From positions 50,022-61,562 of the forward strand of contig DKKL01000011.1 in the NCBI GenBank assembly GCA_002455255.1: DNA of 11,541 bases. The letters are read 5' to 3'. This DNA is from Candidatus Tepidiaquacellales bacterium UBA6667. Its GTDB lineage: Bacteria > Bacteroidota > Ignavibacteria > Tepidaquicellales > Tepidaquicellaceae. Both the position numbers and the translations under genes were made by a program. The stretch's first letter is position 1. Each line of letters opens with the position of its first letter. The notes under the pieces are model-generated. The model was not told where the DNA came from and did no database searches. It was given only the letters and a program-made list of their open reading frames with translations. This document shows positions 1 to 6,182 of the stretch, one piece after another.

Positions 1-498
1 AGGATAAATTTATATGATGAATATAAATCCAAAGAAAAAATCGAAAAGATAAGTGAAAATTTTGTAAAAAATCCGTATATAACAGAAGTAGCCTATCCCA
101 AAAAGATGGTAGAGATTATAGAATCAAATTCATCTTCATTTTTATTTTATAATCTGATAATTCTTATAGTAGTAATACTTGCATCAATTTTTTTGGTATC
201 AAATACAATCAGACTTGTAATCTCAGCAAAAAGAAAAAACATAGAAATAAAAAGATTACTGGGAGCAACGAAAGGATTAATCCAAACACCATTTTTGATA
301 GACGGAGTGATACAGGGATTGTTAGGAAGTCTTCTTTTTATACTTGTTACAATAGTATTCAGAGTAATTATACAGACAACATATTCAGAACTGACACTGA
401 ATATACTGAGCGTTAACTATTTGTTTGTGATTATCACAGGAGTTTTGCTTGGAGTAATCGGAAGTTATATTTCAATAAAAAGATTTTTAATAAATTAA
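1..498 (+). CDS. ftsX: Cell division protein FtsX, C-terminal part (5' truncated by window edge)
   Basis: The reading frame is open from base 1, so the gene starts before the window; 165 codons and the stop are visible, against roughly 290 residues in a full FtsX. FtsX is the membrane half of the FtsE-FtsX ABC-type complex, which couples division to peptidoglycan hydrolase activation. Three hydrophobic segments are visible (about visible residues 47-67, 101-124 and 139-159). After the first comes the family's signature cytoplasmic stretch, SNTIRLVISAKRKNIEIKRL, then LLGATKG and PFLIDGVIQGLLGS. The part before the first segment (YITEVAYPKK) fits the end of the extracytoplasmic loop. An internal ATG at 106 is not the true start, because family-like sequence runs upstream of it. 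The peroxiredoxin gene follows after 8 bp, so the two are probably co-transcribed. Identification is by family motifs and is fairly sure. Confidence 0.88.
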   Translation, partial: RINLYDEYKSKEKIEKISENFVKNPYITEVAYPKKMVEIIESNSSSFLFYNLIILIVVILASIFLVSNTIRLVISAKRKNIEIKRLLGATKGLIQTPFLIDGVIQGLLGSLLFILVTIVFRVIIQTTYSELTLNILSVNYLFVIITGVLLGVIGSYISIKRFLIN

Positions 499-506
499 AT
501 TTAATA

Positions 507-959
507 ATGCTAAAACCCGGAGATAAGGCACCTGATTTTAAGTTACCGGCAGATGACGGAAAGACATATAGTCTAAAAGATTTTAAAGGTAAAAAACTTA
601 TATTATATTTTTACCCGAAAGACGATACAGACGGCTGCACAAAAGAAGCGTGTGCTTTTAGAGATAACATAAAAAAATTTACAGTTAAAAATACAACAGT
701 AATAGGCGTAAGCAAAGACAGCATTAAGTCACATACAAAATTCAAAGATAAGTATGAACTTAATTTTCCTTTATTATCAGATGAGACAGGAGATATACTG
801 GAAAAATACGGAGTGTGGAAAGAGAAAAGTATGTATGGAAGAAAGTATATGGGTATAGAAAGGACAACATTCCTAATAGATGAAAAAGGAAAAATAGAAA
901 AAATATGGGAGAAGGTGAAAGTGCCCGGACATATCGAAACATTATTACATGAAGTTTGA
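507..959 (+). CDS. bcp: Thioredoxin-dependent thiol peroxidase, BCP/PrxQ-type peroxiredoxin
   Basis: This 150-residue protein matches the usual length of BCP/PrxQ peroxiredoxins, cytoplasmic enzymes that reduce H2O2 and organic hydroperoxides using thioredoxin. The start MLKPGDKAPDF is the standard N-terminus of the family, which supports ATG 507. The active site lies at residues 37-49 (PKDDTDGCTKEAC). Cys44 is the peroxidatic cysteine, and Cys49, five residues later, is the expected resolving cysteine of the alpha2-type PrxQ subgroup. Thr41 and Arg119 (in GIERTTFLID) are the other active-site residues. One oddity is that the usual proline of PxxxTPxC is Asp42 here. There is no Shine-Dalgarno sequence; the start follows an A/T-rich stretch. 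The gene is 8 bp downstream of ftsX and probably shares its transcript. Confidence 0.93.
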   Translation: MLKPGDKAPDFKLPADDGKTYSLKDFKGKKLILYFYPKDDTDGCTKEACAFRDNIKKFTVKNTTVIGVSKDSIKSHTKFKDKYELNFPLLSDETGDILEKYGVWKEKSMYGRKYMGIERTTFLIDEKGKIEKIWEKVKVPGHIETLLHEV

Positions 960-1033
960 ACTGAATTAGAATTTATAATAAAAATTCAGCAGTATAGTTA
1001 TAAAAAAAAATAACTCAAACAAAAAAACAAAAC

Positions 1034-1039
1034 AGGAGG
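1034..1039 (+). promoter_or_regulatory. Strong Shine-Dalgarno site of the aquaporin gene
   Basis: AGGAGG lies 4 bases before ATG 1044. It is notable because most genes in the window (bcp, the GNAT gene, hsdM, hsdS, hsdR) have no such site. It fixes the start and suggests efficient translation. Confidence 0.75.
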
Positions 1040-1043
1040 AGAA

Positions 1044-1685
1044 ATGAATAAGTATTTAGTCGAATTTATCGGTACTTTCTTTTTAGTTTTAACAATTGGT
1101 ATGGTTGTCATTGATGCACCAAACTCACCGGCAGCACCAGCAGGAACAGCACCAATAGCAATCGGTTCAATCCTGATGGTAATGATTTACGCCGGCGGAC
1201 ATATCTCCGGAGCACATTACAATCCCGCAGTTACACTCGGCGTTTGTATGCGAGGTAAATGCGAATACAAAGATATGATTCCTTATATGGCATCGCAAAT
1301 TCTCGGGGCAGTTCTCGCAGGCGTTGTCATAAAATATTTCAAAGCAGGAGCCACCATCACAGCAATCTCACATAACGCACCTGCAAGTCTTTTGGTCGAA
1401 GTCCTCTTCACCTTCGCACTCGTTTTCGTCGTGCTAAATGTCGCAACACTCGACAGCAAATCCGGAAACTCATTTTATGGTCTCGCAATCGGCTTCACAG
1501 TAACAGCAGGAGCTTATGCAGTCGGTTCAATCTCCGGCGGAGCTTTTAACCCTGCAGTAGCAATAGGTATAAGTTTTCTTGGTCTCAGCTCATGGGGTGA
1601 TATCTGGATTTATTTGGTAGGAAATTTCGCAGGAGCAATCCTCGCGGCACTAACCTTCAAAATGATAAATAAAAACGAAGCTTAA
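1044..1685 (+). CDS. MIP/aquaporin-family channel
   Basis: This 213-residue inner-membrane channel of the major intrinsic protein family probably moves water and/or small uncharged solutes. The N-terminus EFIGTFFLVLTIG is the typical first helix. The two pore half-helices carry the NPA boxes: HYNPAVTLG (NPA at residues 60-62) and AFNPAVAIG (NPA at 169-171). The repeated HISGAHYNPA / SISGGAFNPA shows the internal duplication of the fold. The selectivity-filter arginine that directly follows the second NPA in AqpZ and GlpF is Val172 here, so the filter should be wider and less charged and the substrate cannot be inferred from classical members. The protein is shorter than AqpZ, mostly in its loops. 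The start is fixed by an AGGAGG site, and an intrinsic terminator follows 12 bp after the stop, so the gene can end its own transcript. Assignment to the family is sure; the substrate is unknown. Confidence 0.93.
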   Translation: MNKYLVEFIGTFFLVLTIGMVVIDAPNSPAAPAGTAPIAIGSILMVMIYAGGHISGAHYNPAVTLGVCMRGKCEYKDMIPYMASQILGAVLAGVVIKYFKAGATITAISHNAPASLLVEVLFTFALVFVVLNVATLDSKSGNSFYGLAIGFTVTAGAYAVGSISGGAFNPAVAIGISFLGLSSWGDIWIYLVGNFAGAILAALTFKMINKNEA

Positions 1686-1697
1686 AATTTTTTATGG

Positions 1698-1732
1698 AAA
1701 GGACAGGAAATTAATTTATCCTGTCCTTTTTT
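1698..1732 (+). terminator. Rho-independent terminator after the aquaporin gene
   Basis: A perfect 11-bp stem, AAAGGACAGGA (1698-1708) with TCCTGTCCTTT (1719-1729), encloses a 10-base loop. A T run (1727-1732) follows directly. It stands just after the aquaporin stop codon and separates that gene from the GNAT gene. Confidence 0.9.
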
Positions 1733-1751
1733 ATTTATATAAATAAATAAT

Positions 1752-2882
1752 ATGTCAGAAATATATTTAAAAAAAGTAGAAGATAACTATTACAAAAAAA
1801 AGTTTATAGATTTTCCATATAAACTATATAAAGGAAATCCTAACTGGGTGCCCCCGTTAAAATTCGACGTAAAGAATAATCTTGATACGATAAAAAATCC
1901 GTTTTACACACACGCAGAAATTTCACTTTGGTTAGCATACAAAGACGGAGAAATAGCAGGAAGAATAGCAGCGATAATAAACAAATCGCATAACGAATTT
2001 TACAACGACAAAGTCGGCTTCTTCGGATTTTTTGAATGTATAAACGACACCGATGTCTCAAACCTCCTCTTCACCGAAGCAGCCCAATGGTTAAAACAAA
2101 AAGGAATGACATCAATTCGCGGACCCGTAAATCCATCAATGAATGACGAGTGCGGATTATTGATGGATAATTTTAGCAAACAAAACGTATTGCTTATGCC
2201 ATATAACTTTGAATATTATATACGACTGTTAGAGACAGCAGGATTTCAAAAAGCAAAAGATTTATATGCGTTCTGGATAGGAACAGAAGTAATAGAAAAA
2301 AAAGAAATGATGGCAAAGTTAGACAGAATAGCAGATATGGTATTGAAACGGGAAAAAATAACAATCAGAAAAGTGAATATGAAAGATTTCGGAAATGAAG
2401 TTCAGAAAGTGAGAGAAGTATATAACAACGCATGGAGTGCAAACTGGGGATTCGTACCAATGACCGAAGCCGAGTTTAACTTCGTGGCAAAAAATCTCAA
2501 GCTCGCCGTAGATCCTGATTTTGTCGAGTTTGCAGAAGTTAACGGAAAGCCGATAGGTTTCACACTCGTATTGCCCGATTTGAACCAGGCAACCAAAAGA
2601 CTTGATGGCAGTTTATTTCCATTTGGCATATTTAAATTTTTATCAGACAAGAAAAAAATAAATCAGTTACGCGTAATCATAATGGGCGTAGTAAAAGAAT
2701 ATCAGAAACGGGGAATAGATGCAGTATTTTATCGCGACACAATAAGGATGGGCAAAAAGAAAAACTATCGCGGAGCAGAGATAAGCTGGGTCTTGGAAGA
2801 TAACTTTGCAATGTTACAAGCCGCAAAAAACCTCGGAGCAGAGATTTATAAGACGTATAGGATTTTTGAGAAGGGAGTGTGA
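1752..2882 (+). CDS. GNAT-fold acetyltransferase-like protein of about 375 residues
   Basis: This 376-residue cytoplasmic protein looks like the long GNAT-like proteins related to E. coli YghO; the substrate is not known to me. The N-terminal part has GNPNWVPPL (28-36), DGEIAGRIAAIINKSHN (65-81) and GFFGFFE (89-95), which resemble the strands of a first degenerate GNAT lobe, followed by RGPVNPSMNDECGLL (123-137). The C-terminal part resembles a GNAT core: RVIIMGVVKEYQKRGID (307-323) fits motif A with its Q/R-x-x-G acetyl-CoA pyrophosphate loop, and ISWVLEDNFAMLQAAKNLGA (from 344) fits motif B. The start ATG 1752 has no Shine-Dalgarno sequence. The terminator just upstream means the gene needs its own promoter; I see none in the 20 bases between. 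Membership in the GNAT superfamily is likely; the reaction is not inferable. Confidence 0.75.
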   Translation: MSEIYLKKVEDNYYKKKFIDFPYKLYKGNPNWVPPLKFDVKNNLDTIKNPFYTHAEISLWLAYKDGEIAGRIAAIINKSHNEFYNDKVGFFGFFECINDTDVSNLLFTEAAQWLKQKGMTSIRGPVNPSMNDECGLLMDNFSKQNVLLMPYNFEYYIRLLETAGFQKAKDLYAFWIGTEVIEKKEMMAKLDRIADMVLKREKITIRKVNMKDFGNEVQKVREVYNNAWSANWGFVPMTEAEFNFVAKNLKLAVDPDFVEFAEVNGKPIGFTLVLPDLNQATKRLDGSLFPFGIFKFLSDKKKINQLRVIIMGVVKEYQKRGIDAVFYRDTIRMGKKKNYRGAEISWVLEDNFAMLQAAKNLGAEIYKTYRIFEKGV

Positions 2883-2900
2883 GGGGGTAGAATTGTTACC

Positions 2901-2982
2901 TTTAAATTTTTGTATAATTTCACAACAGTGATATTTTAATGAATTTTTTGAAAATGTTAATGTTGCTTTTAAATTTTTGTAT
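2901..2982 (+). repeat. 15-base direct repeat in the promoter region
   Basis: TTTAAATTTTTGTAT occurs at 2901-2915 and again at 2968-2982, 67 bases apart. Each copy has a TTG shortly upstream (2893 and 2963). Only the second copy is followed by a proper TAnnTTTG box. It may be a duplicated promoter segment, or only low-complexity AT-rich DNA. Confidence 0.45.
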
Positions 2983-2993
2983 TATTAATTTTG
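2963..2993 (+). promoter_or_regulatory. Candidate Bacteroidota-type promoter for the ncRNA/short-ORF transcript
   Basis: TTG (2963-2965), a 20-base spacer and TAATTTTG (2986-2993) match the TTG / TAnnTTTG arrangement known for the Bacteroidota primary sigma factor. The predicted transcript start is near 3000, right before a hairpin AACAGC(2997-3002)/GCTGTT(3009-3014). It would transcribe the structured region ending at the T run near 3364. Confidence 0.5.
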
Positions 2994-3048
2994 TTTAACA
3001 GCAATTAAGCTGTTTATTAAAGGGGTAAGTTCCCGAAAGGAGGCAATA

Positions 3049-3090
3049 ATGAAAATTAGAAGCCTTTTTGAGTGGGGCGCGTCTTTATGA
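3049..3090 (+). CDS. Possible 13-residue peptide ORF with perfect ribosome binding site
   Basis: ATG 3049 follows AAAGGAGG (3036-3043) with a 5-base spacer, the strongest ribosome binding site in the window. The ORF encodes MKIRSLFEWGASL and stops at TGA 3088-3090. It lies inside the candidate structured RNA. Its Shine-Dalgarno can pair with GCCTTTTT (3062-3069), partly by G-U, leaving the ATG in the loop, so translation and folding could be linked. It may be a leader peptide, a small toxin-like peptide, a decayed gene start or chance. Confidence 0.3.
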   Translation: MKIRSLFEWGASL

Positions 3091-3344
3091 TTATAATATC
3101 ATTTAATTAAGAAGAGAAATTTCTGGATAATCTGAGATGCACAGTCATTTAAGAACCCGGAAGACTCGCACTTTGGATTTGCGAGATAAAGTTGACACTT
3201 ATTCTCAAGTTATGATTGATTCATAACTATAAATTATAGAACTAACCAATCTTAAACAAAGTGATTAATTAAACCTTATATTCATGGAGAGAGTGACGTT
3301 AAATAGGTTAATGCTATAGGATGGTTACCGATAGTCTCTTAGCC

Positions 3345-3364
3345 CGCGCCACCCCTCTTTTTTT
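3345..3364 (+). terminator. Probable terminator ending the candidate ncRNA
   Basis: The GC-rich strand CGCGCCACCCCTC (3345-3357) can pair with the upstream strand at 3070-3081 (6 bp, bulged A, 2 bp, one mismatch, 3 bp) or partly with 3021-3026. A run of seven T follows (3358-3364). The 5' partner is about 260 bases away, so it is not a classic compact terminator. Confidence 0.45.
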
Positions 3365-3547
3365 ATTTTTAATTAATTAAAAATATATATTTAAAAAATA
3401 CTTTAGGAATCATTTTAACGAAAATTTTTCAAATTAAATTAAATAATACAAATCGCGCCAATTAACTTTACCTAAAAAAAACTAATATAAAAGCCTGCTT
3501 AAAACTAAAAATAATTATCATATTAATCTATACTCTTAACAAAAATA

Positions 3548-5005
3548 ATGTTCGAACAAACCTTTAGAAATATTGATAACTTGCTTTACAAAGATGCCGG
3601 AGCCGATAGCGAACTCGACTATATCGAGCAAACCTCCTGGATTCTCTTCCTTCGCTATCTTCACCAGCTCGAAGATGAAAGAAACGACAAAGCCGCACTT
3701 AAAGGAAAAACATATAACTACATACTCGATAAAAAATTCCGGTGGAATGTTTGGGCTGCACCTAAATCTCCCGATGGAAAAATTGACCACCACAAAGCAT
3801 TAACGGGTAAAGACCTTGTCGAGTTTGTTGATAATAAACTCTTTCCTTATCTTGCTGAGTTCAAAGAAAAATCCGTTGATAATCCCAAATCCATCGAATA
3901 TAAAATTGGCGAAATTTTTACCGAACTGAAAAATAAAATCAAAAGCGGTTATAATCTCCGAGAAGTTATCGAACTCATTGATGAACTCCCTTTCGGATCC
4001 TCTGCCGATAAGCACGAGCTTAGCCATCTTTACGAAACCAAAATTAAAAATATGGGAAATGCCGGAAGAAACGGCGGACAGTATTACACTCCCAGACCTC
4101 TAATCCGTGCTATCATTAATATCATCAATCCTAAAATCGGAGAAAAAATTTATGATCCAGCTTGCGGTAGTGCTGGTTTCCTTTGCGAAGCTTTCCAGTA
4201 TATGTTTGACAATATGGATAAAACAACTTCTAACCTAAAGACTTTACAAGATGATACTTTCTTCGGCAAAGAGAAAAAAAATCTCGCATACATCATCGGT
4301 ATTATGAATATGATTCTTCACGGTATTGACGCACCTAATATTTTACATACTAATACACTCGCTGAAAACTTAAGAGATATTCAGGAAAAAGACAGATATA
4401 ATGTCATTCTCGCAAATCCACCTTTCGGTGGAAAAGAAAGACCTGAAGTTCAACAAAATTTTGAAATCAAAACCGGTGAAACTGCATTCCTCTTTCTGCA
4501 ACACATAATTAAAAGTTTAAAAGCCGGTGGCAGAGCTGGTATCGTAATCAAAAATACTTTCCTTAGTAATTCAGATAACGCTTCCGTTTCGCTTAGAAAA
4601 TATTTACTCGATTATTGCAATCTGCATACTATTTTAGATATGCCCTCCGGAACATTCCTTGGTGCAGGTGTAAAAACCGTTGTTCTCTTTTTCACCAAAG
4701 GTGAACCGACAAAAAAAATATGGTATTACCAGTTTACGCCTGGAAGAAGTCTCGGAAAAACTTCATTACTAAATGATAACGACCTTTCAGATTTTATAAG
4801 TTTAAGTTCATCAAAAAAAATCACTGAAAATTCCTGGCTTGTTGATATAAAAAACATAGACGAAACCACTTTTGATTTAAGCGTAAAAAATCCAAACCGA
4901 AAAGAAGAAACAGACCAAAGAGAACCAAGAGAAATACTTTCCGAAATGAAAACACTAAACAAAGAAACCGAACAAATCCTAAACTCAATCTCAAAACTAA
5001 TATGA
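3548..5005 (+). CDS. hsdM: Type I restriction-modification DNA methyltransferase subunit M
   Basis: This 485-residue modification subunit transfers methyl from S-adenosylmethionine to N6 of adenine at the site chosen by HsdS; with HsdS it forms the methylase and with HsdR the restriction complex. The N-terminal helical HsdM domain is at about residues 1-140 (TFRNIDNLLYKD, SWILFLRYLHQLED). The linker box YYTPRPLIRAII (179-190) precedes the Rossmann domain. Motif I is DPACGSAGF (203-211), which binds SAM, and the catalytic motif IV is NPPF (290-293); both are intact. The length is normal for the family. The stop overlaps the start of hsdS in ATGA, indicating translational coupling. There is no Shine-Dalgarno; the start follows an A-rich stretch, and the conserved N-terminus supports ATG 3548. 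Base composition is richer in C and G than in the KAP gene downstream. Confidence 0.96.
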   Translation: MFEQTFRNIDNLLYKDAGADSELDYIEQTSWILFLRYLHQLEDERNDKAALKGKTYNYILDKKFRWNVWAAPKSPDGKIDHHKALTGKDLVEFVDNKLFPYLAEFKEKSVDNPKSIEYKIGEIFTELKNKIKSGYNLREVIELIDELPFGSSADKHELSHLYETKIKNMGNAGRNGGQYYTPRPLIRAIINIINPKIGEKIYDPACGSAGFLCEAFQYMFDNMDKTTSNLKTLQDDTFFGKEKKNLAYIIGIMNMILHGIDAPNILHTNTLAENLRDIQEKDRYNVILANPPFGGKERPEVQQNFEIKTGETAFLFLQHIIKSLKAGGRAGIVIKNTFLSNSDNASVSLRKYLLDYCNLHTILDMPSGTFLGAGVKTVVLFFTKGEPTKKIWYYQFTPGRSLGKTSLLNDNDLSDFISLSSSKKITENSWLVDIKNIDETTFDLSVKNPNRKEETDQREPREILSEMKTLNKETEQILNSISKLI

Positions 5006-6171
5006 AAAAAGGTTGGGAAATAAAAAAACTCGGCGATGTCTGTGATCTTTCTGCTGGTGGTGATGTACCTAAAAGTAACTTTTCTGATTTACCAAATAAA
5101 GAATATTTTATTCCAATTTATGCAAATGGAGAAAAGAACAATGGACTTTATGGTTACACCAATATTTTAAAAGTAGCAAAACCAAGTATAACGATTTCTG
5201 CGAGAGGAACAATTGGGTATTCTGTAAAAAGATTGGAACCATTTTATCCTGTTGTTAGATTAATTGTTGTTACACCTAAAAATTACGATGAATTATACTT
5301 AGACTATTTATTTTATTATTTAAAAATTATTGATTTTATACATAGTGGGACATCAATTCCACAACTAACTGTTCCTATGATTAAGGATTATGAAATATTA
5401 ATCCCACCCCTCACCGAACAAAATCACATCGTTTCAATCTTAGATAAATGTTTCGAAAATATTGACAAAGCAATTGAAATCACAAAACAAAACTTAAACA
5501 ACACAAAACAACTCTTCCAGTCATACCTAAACCAAGTCTTCACCCAAAAAGGCAAAAACTGGCAAACCAAAAAACTTAAAGAAATATGCATTATTCAACC
5601 ATCAAAAGATGAAATTAAGAATAAGTTAGATAAATCTGATTTAGTTTCTTTTCTTCCTATGGCAGATTTAGAAAGATTCCAATATGAAATAAAACCGAAG
5701 AAGTTAAGAAAACTAGAAGAAGTGGAAAAGAGCTATACTTATTTTTCTGATAATGATGTTTTACTCGCAAAGATAACTCCTTGTTTTGAAAACGGGAAAT
5801 TAGGAATTGTTAAAAATTTAATTAATCGTATCGGTTTCGGATCAAGTGAGTTTATAGTTTTTAGATGCAATAATGATTTATTACCTGAATATCTTTTTTA
5901 TTTTTTAGCAACGCAAAATTTTAAAAATGAAGGGAAAAATAATATGCAAGGAGCTGTAGGACATAGAAGAATCTCTAAAGAATGGATTGAAAATTATAGC
6001 ATTTCATTTCCTAAATCAATCCCAGATCAAAAAATATTAATTCACAGAATATATATTTTTCTTTCTGAAACTCAAAAACTCGAAAACATTTATAAACAAG
6101 AACTTTCTGACTTAGAATCCCTAAAAAAATCTATTTTACAAAAAGCCTTCTCCGGCAACCTAAAAACTTAA
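5002..6171 (+). CDS. hsdS: Type I restriction-modification specificity subunit S
   Basis: This 389-residue subunit sets the DNA target of the complex. It has the usual two target-recognition domains (TRDs) joined by conserved helices. TRD1 covers about residues 5-134, beginning WEIKKLGDVCDLSAG and ending at PQLTVPMIKDYEILIP. The central conserved region starts at PPLTEQ (135-140) and runs through a helix to about 180. TRD2 starts with the matching NWQTKKLKEIC (186-196) and contains GHRRISKEWIENY (320-332). A second, degenerate box IPDQ (340-343) leads into the C-terminal helix ending LKKSILQKAFSGNL. Two TRDs imply a bipartite target, whose sequence cannot be read from the protein. The gene overlaps hsdM by 4 bases. 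The conserved helices are visibly richer in C than the TRDs, in keeping with TRD exchange. No truncation is seen. Confidence 0.95.
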   Translation: MKKGWEIKKLGDVCDLSAGGDVPKSNFSDLPNKEYFIPIYANGEKNNGLYGYTNILKVAKPSITISARGTIGYSVKRLEPFYPVVRLIVVTPKNYDELYLDYLFYYLKIIDFIHSGTSIPQLTVPMIKDYEILIPPLTEQNHIVSILDKCFENIDKAIEITKQNLNNTKQLFQSYLNQVFTQKGKNWQTKKLKEICIIQPSKDEIKNKLDKSDLVSFLPMADLERFQYEIKPKKLRKLEEVEKSYTYFSDNDVLLAKITPCFENGKLGIVKNLINRIGFGSSEFIVFRCNNDLLPEYLFYFLATQNFKNEGKNNMQGAVGHRRISKEWIENYSISFPKSIPDQKILIHRIYIFLSETQKLENIYKQELSDLESLKKSILQKAFSGNLKT

Positions 6172-6182
6172 AAGAGTATATT

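Larger units (their letters stand above)
3000..3366 (+). ncRNA. Candidate structured non-coding RNA, family not recognised
   Basis: An approximately 365-base segment has several signs of a structured transcript. The ends pair over a long range: AGGGGT (3021-3026) with ACCCCT (3351-3356), and GGCGCG (3076-3081) with CGCGCC (3345-3350), the two 3' strands being contiguous. A run of seven T (3358-3364) follows the last strand, as in a terminator. Internal hairpins include CTCGCA (3165-3170)/TGCGAG (3180-3185), AGTTATGA (3208-3215)/TCATAACT (3221-3228), ATGAT (3087-3091)/ATCAT (3098-3102), and GAGAGA (3287-3292)/TCTCTT (3335-3340, one G-U). A promoter-like pair lies just upstream. GC is clearly higher at the pairing ends than in the flanks. 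I looked for hallmarks of tmRNA, RNase P RNA, SRP RNA, 6S RNA, group I/II introns and cobalamin riboswitches and found none convincing. It could also be a leader of the restriction operon. Confidence 0.5.
2883..3547. other. 665-bp gap without a conventional gene
   Basis: Between the GNAT stop and hsdM there is no ORF of normal size. Bases 2883-2999 are AT-rich, with a 15-base direct repeat and a promoter-like pair. Bases 3000-3366 look like a structured transcript (separate entry) that includes a 13-codon ORF. Bases 3367-3547 are very AT-rich and must contain the hsdM promoter, but I find no convincing TTG/TAnnTTTG pair there; the nearest box is TAACTTTA at 3463. Confidence 0.6.

Noticed and set aside
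106..498. A separate short gene starting at ATG 106
   Set aside because: The same frame is open to base 1 and reads as FtsX upstream of that ATG.
961..989. Inverted repeat CTGAATT/AATTCAG after bcp as a terminator
   Set aside because: The stem is only 7 bp and AT-rich, the loop is 15 bases, and no T run follows on the + strand.
3165..3191. H-type pseudoknot with CTTT (3171-3174) pairing to AAAG (3188-3191)
   Set aside because: The connecting loops would be 0 and 2 bases, too short to span the stems; the simple hairpin is kept instead.
3341..3353. Cobalamin riboswitch box from AGCCCGCGCCACC
   Set aside because: The similarity is short, and the other conserved boxes of that riboswitch are absent.
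3000..3366. tmRNA, RNase P RNA, SRP RNA or group I intron in the structured region
   Set aside because: No tRNA-like T arm or ALAA-type tag, no GAAAGUCC or ACAGAA core boxes, no SRP GGAA-loop domain with its asymmetric bulge, and no convincing P7-type pairing; a GATAGTCT stretch at 3330 resembles a group I S element but lacks a matching R element.
3463..3470. TAACTTTA as the -7 box of an hsdM promoter
   Set aside because: It has a mismatch at the G position and no TTG at the right distance upstream.
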